Below, in pieces: positions 6,253 through 7,705 of a stretch of DNA of 7,705 nt. Position numbers and translations under genes: made by a program. Positions within the stretch are counted from its first letter, which is position 1; the number at the start of each line of letters is the position of its first letter. Origin of the DNA: Fimbriimonadaceae bacterium (lineage in GTDB: Bacteria > Armatimonadota > Fimbriimonadia > Fimbriimonadales > Fimbriimonadaceae). The notes beneath the pieces were generated by a model. The model saw only the letters and a list, made by a program, of their open reading frames with translations. It did no database searches and was not told where the DNA came from. The DNA lies in NCBI GenBank assembly GCA_019454665.1, contig JACFNW010000093.1, forward strand, positions 1-7,705. The letters run 5' to 3'.

Positions 6253-6258
6253 GAGGAA
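6253..6258 (+). promoter_or_regulatory. Ribosome binding site of the DUF5666-like lipoprotein gene
   Basis: GAGGAA lies 5 bases before the ATG at 6264. It selects this ATG over the in-frame GTG at 6216, which would place 16 polar residues before the signal peptide and spoil the lipoprotein signal. Confidence 0.7.
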
Positions 6259-6263
6259 ATCCC

Positions 6264-7640
6264 ATGATCCAACGACACACCCTTTCGCTGGCTGCTCTTG
6301 CGGCCCTTACGTTGGCCGGTTGCGGGGGAGGCGGCGGCGCCTCTTCCGGTTCGGGCCCGACCCCCGAAGCCAATCTGCCTCTCTTTCTGACCGCCGGTTC
6401 GCCCGGCGCCTACGACCACCTCTGGCTTGGCATCGAGCGCATCGAATTGGTGAGCGCCGACGGCTCGACGACCACGGTGTTTGCCCCTGCGGGCGGCGAA
6501 CAAGTGGACGCCGCGACTTTGGCCGATGCGTCTGGCGCGAGGTTCCGCTACCTCTCGAACGCCCGAGTGCCGGCTAAGGACTACACGGGCGCGCGCATCC
6601 ACATGAACGCCGCAGCGACCGTCGTGCCCACCGGCGGCAGCGCGTCGCAAGCGAGGACGCTCGCCGAACCCGCCCTTTCCATCGCCTTCGGCTCCGCCGT
6701 TCGGCCCGGCCCGCAGGGCATGAGCCTCGACCTTGCCTTGGCGCGTTGGACGGACGACGGTGCGAGGCTGCACCCGAGCGGCCAACTCGGCCCCCGACCT
6801 TCCGGCGACCCGGGCCGCCACCAATTCGAGGACTATCACGGGGCCATTTCCGGTCTGACGGGCGAATCGCCCAACTTCAGGTTCACGTTGAGCCGGCCCA
6901 GCGGCGCGTTCGGCGTCGTTTGCGATGCCTCGACCCGCATCTTCAACTCAAACGGTCAGCCGAACGCCTCGCTGAGCAATGGCGCACGCATCGAGGTGCG
7001 CGGCGCGTTCTCCACGGCGATGAACGCCTTGGTCGCCAGCGAGGTCAAGGTCCACAACGGGCCGAGTTCGGGCGATGACCCCCACGGGTTGAAGGGTGCG
7101 CCTTCGGCGATCGACGCGGCTGGCGGCGCCTTCACGGTCGAACTCCGCACCTGTGCGGGCTTTGTGCCCCCCATCACGTCCGTGAGGGTGCAAACGAGCG
7201 CATCCACCGTGTTCTTGACCGATGGCGGCGTGCGGATCACGGCCGAGGAGTTCTTCGCGGGCCTGGGTTCGGTGCCGCTCGTCGAGGTCGAAGGGCGTTT
7301 CGATGCCGCGACCAACACGCTCGCCGCGACCAAGTGCAAGTTCGAAGACGAGGGGCACGGGGGTCCTGGTGGGCGATACGTCGAGATCAAGGGAACGGCG
7401 TTGAACATCGCCGCCGGCGAGGGGACGTTCTCGATCAACGTCGCCGAATACGAGGGCTTCATCCCTCCCACGAACCCCATGCCCGTCCGCACGACGTCGT
7501 CCACTCGGTTCCGCGACAAGCGCGGCGACATCACCCGGGAGGCATTCTTCACGGGTCTCGCTGGGGCGTCACGAGTCGAGGTCGAAGGGTCATTGGACAA
7601 CGGCGTTCTTGTGGCGAAACAGGCCAAGCTCGAGCGCTGA
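6264..7640 (+). CDS. Lipoprotein with DUF4382-like domain and three DUF5666-like repeats
   Basis: This is a 458-residue predicted lipoprotein. The signal peptide ends in lipobox LAGC with Cys20, followed by a Gly/Ser-rich flexible linker (21-35). Residues about 38-165 resemble the DUF4382 type, with YDHLWLGIERIELVSADG near 50-67, a beta-rich extracytoplasmic domain often found on such lipoproteins. Three related beta-rich units of the DUF5666 kind follow at about 191-265, 276-361 and 372-457. Each has a Gly-rich opening, a TxF-like strand in the middle and a closing G-xxVEVxG...A...K pattern. Units 2 and 3 are closest: both contain GF(V/I)PP, a central T-rich strand, FF(A/T)GL, and VEVEG followed by an A-rich strand. 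The function of these domains is not established; surface or periplasmic ligand binding is a guess. The 52-base gap after the M50-like gene suggests possible co-transcription, and a strong hairpin follows the stop. Confidence 0.82.
   Translation: MIQRHTLSLAALAALTLAGCGGGGGASSGSGPTPEANLPLFLTAGSPGAYDHLWLGIERIELVSADGSTTTVFAPAGGEQVDAATLADASGARFRYLSNARVPAKDYTGARIHMNAAATVVPTGGSASQARTLAEPALSIAFGSAVRPGPQGMSLDLALARWTDDGARLHPSGQLGPRPSGDPGRHQFEDYHGAISGLTGESPNFRFTLSRPSGAFGVVCDASTRIFNSNGQPNASLSNGARIEVRGAFSTAMNALVASEVKVHNGPSSGDDPHGLKGAPSAIDAAGGAFTVELRTCAGFVPPITSVRVQTSASTVFLTDGGVRITAEEFFAGLGSVPLVEVEGRFDAATNTLAATKCKFEDEGHGGPGGRYVEIKGTALNIAAGEGTFSINVAEYEGFIPPTNPMPVRTTSSTRFRDKRGDITREAFFTGLAGASRVEVEGSLDNGVLVAKQAKLER
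7281..7589 (+). repeat. Internal duplication marker in lipoprotein repeats 2 and 3
   Basis: GTCGAGGTCGAAGGG occurs identically at 7281-7295 and 7575-7589, encoding the VEVEG closing motif of the second and third DUF5666-like units. The 294-base offset equals 98 codons, so the reading frame is kept. This fits tandem duplication of a domain with later divergence, although conserved codon choice could also produce it. Confidence 0.6.
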
Positions 7641-7648
7641 TCGGCCCG

Positions 7649-7683
7649 CCCCGACGCTCGGAACCCCGTTCCGGGCGTCGGGG
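7649..7683 (+). terminator. Strong hairpin after the lipoprotein gene, likely terminator
   Basis: The left arm CCCCGACGCTCGGAAC (7649-7664) pairs with the right arm GTTCCGGGCGTCGGGG (7668-7683) over 16 positions around a 3-base loop (CCC). The only non-Watson-Crick position is a T against G, which pairs as G-U in RNA. It begins 8 bases after the stop codon. No T-run follows; the next bases are TATACACG. It may act as a weak intrinsic terminator or a 3' stabilising structure. An ATG at 7700 lies 16 bases on. Confidence 0.65.
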
Positions 7684-7705
7684 TATACACGCCGCGATCA
7701 TGCTC

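Noticed and set aside
6030..6839. 269-codon minus-strand frame under the M50-like and lipoprotein genes
   Set aside because: It is an Arg/Gly-rich shadow with no domain, antisense to two well-supported genes.

Overview
The window is GC-rich bacterial DNA, densely packed with genes. Two predicted lipoproteins with lipoboxes point to a bacterium with an envelope lipoprotein pathway. Start codons are mixed (ATG, GTG, TTG) and Shine-Dalgarno sites are clear at only some genes. I see no rRNA, tRNA, CRISPR array, transposase or phage gene. The taxon cannot be fixed from the sequence. The gene content (rhamnose/AI-2-type sugar ABC importer, DUF5666-type lipoprotein, many non-SD starts) would fit a free-living, saccharolytic lineage such as Armatimonadota, but that is a low-confidence guess.

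Layout. Positions 1-2832 (+) hold a tightly coupled transport operon: a 5'-truncated permease, a second permease and a periplasmic sugar-binding lipoprotein. They are joined by TTGA and ATGA stop/start overlaps. The order permease-permease-binding protein matches the lsrCDB part of the lsr operon, so the ATPase should lie just upstream of the window. The binding protein resembles LsrB/RhaS but keeps only three of the six AI-2 contact residues, so a sugar such as rhamnose is the likelier ligand. Positions 2829-3125 (-) hold a small membrane protein. It meets the binding-protein gene tail to tail and diverges from a PAP2-family membrane phosphatase gene at 3160-3735 (+).

Positions 3705-5306 (-) hold two adjacent genes I do not recognise. 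Their GC content and codon choice are visibly lower than in the flanks. The downstream gene starts at, or overlaps, the stop of the upstream one. The upstream gene begins beside a run of nine C residues that separates a good ATG and hydrophobic leader from the rest of the frame. This is either a frameshift, a sequencing error or a phase-variable switch, and it is the most unusual spot in the window.

Positions 5307-5515 are a divergent intergenic region. A membrane M50-like metalloprotease (5516-6211, +) follows, and 52 bases on comes a lipoprotein with three DUF5666-like repeats (6264-7640, +). A 16-bp-stem hairpin at 7649-7683 closes that block. An ATG at 7700 may begin the next gene, but only two codons are visible.
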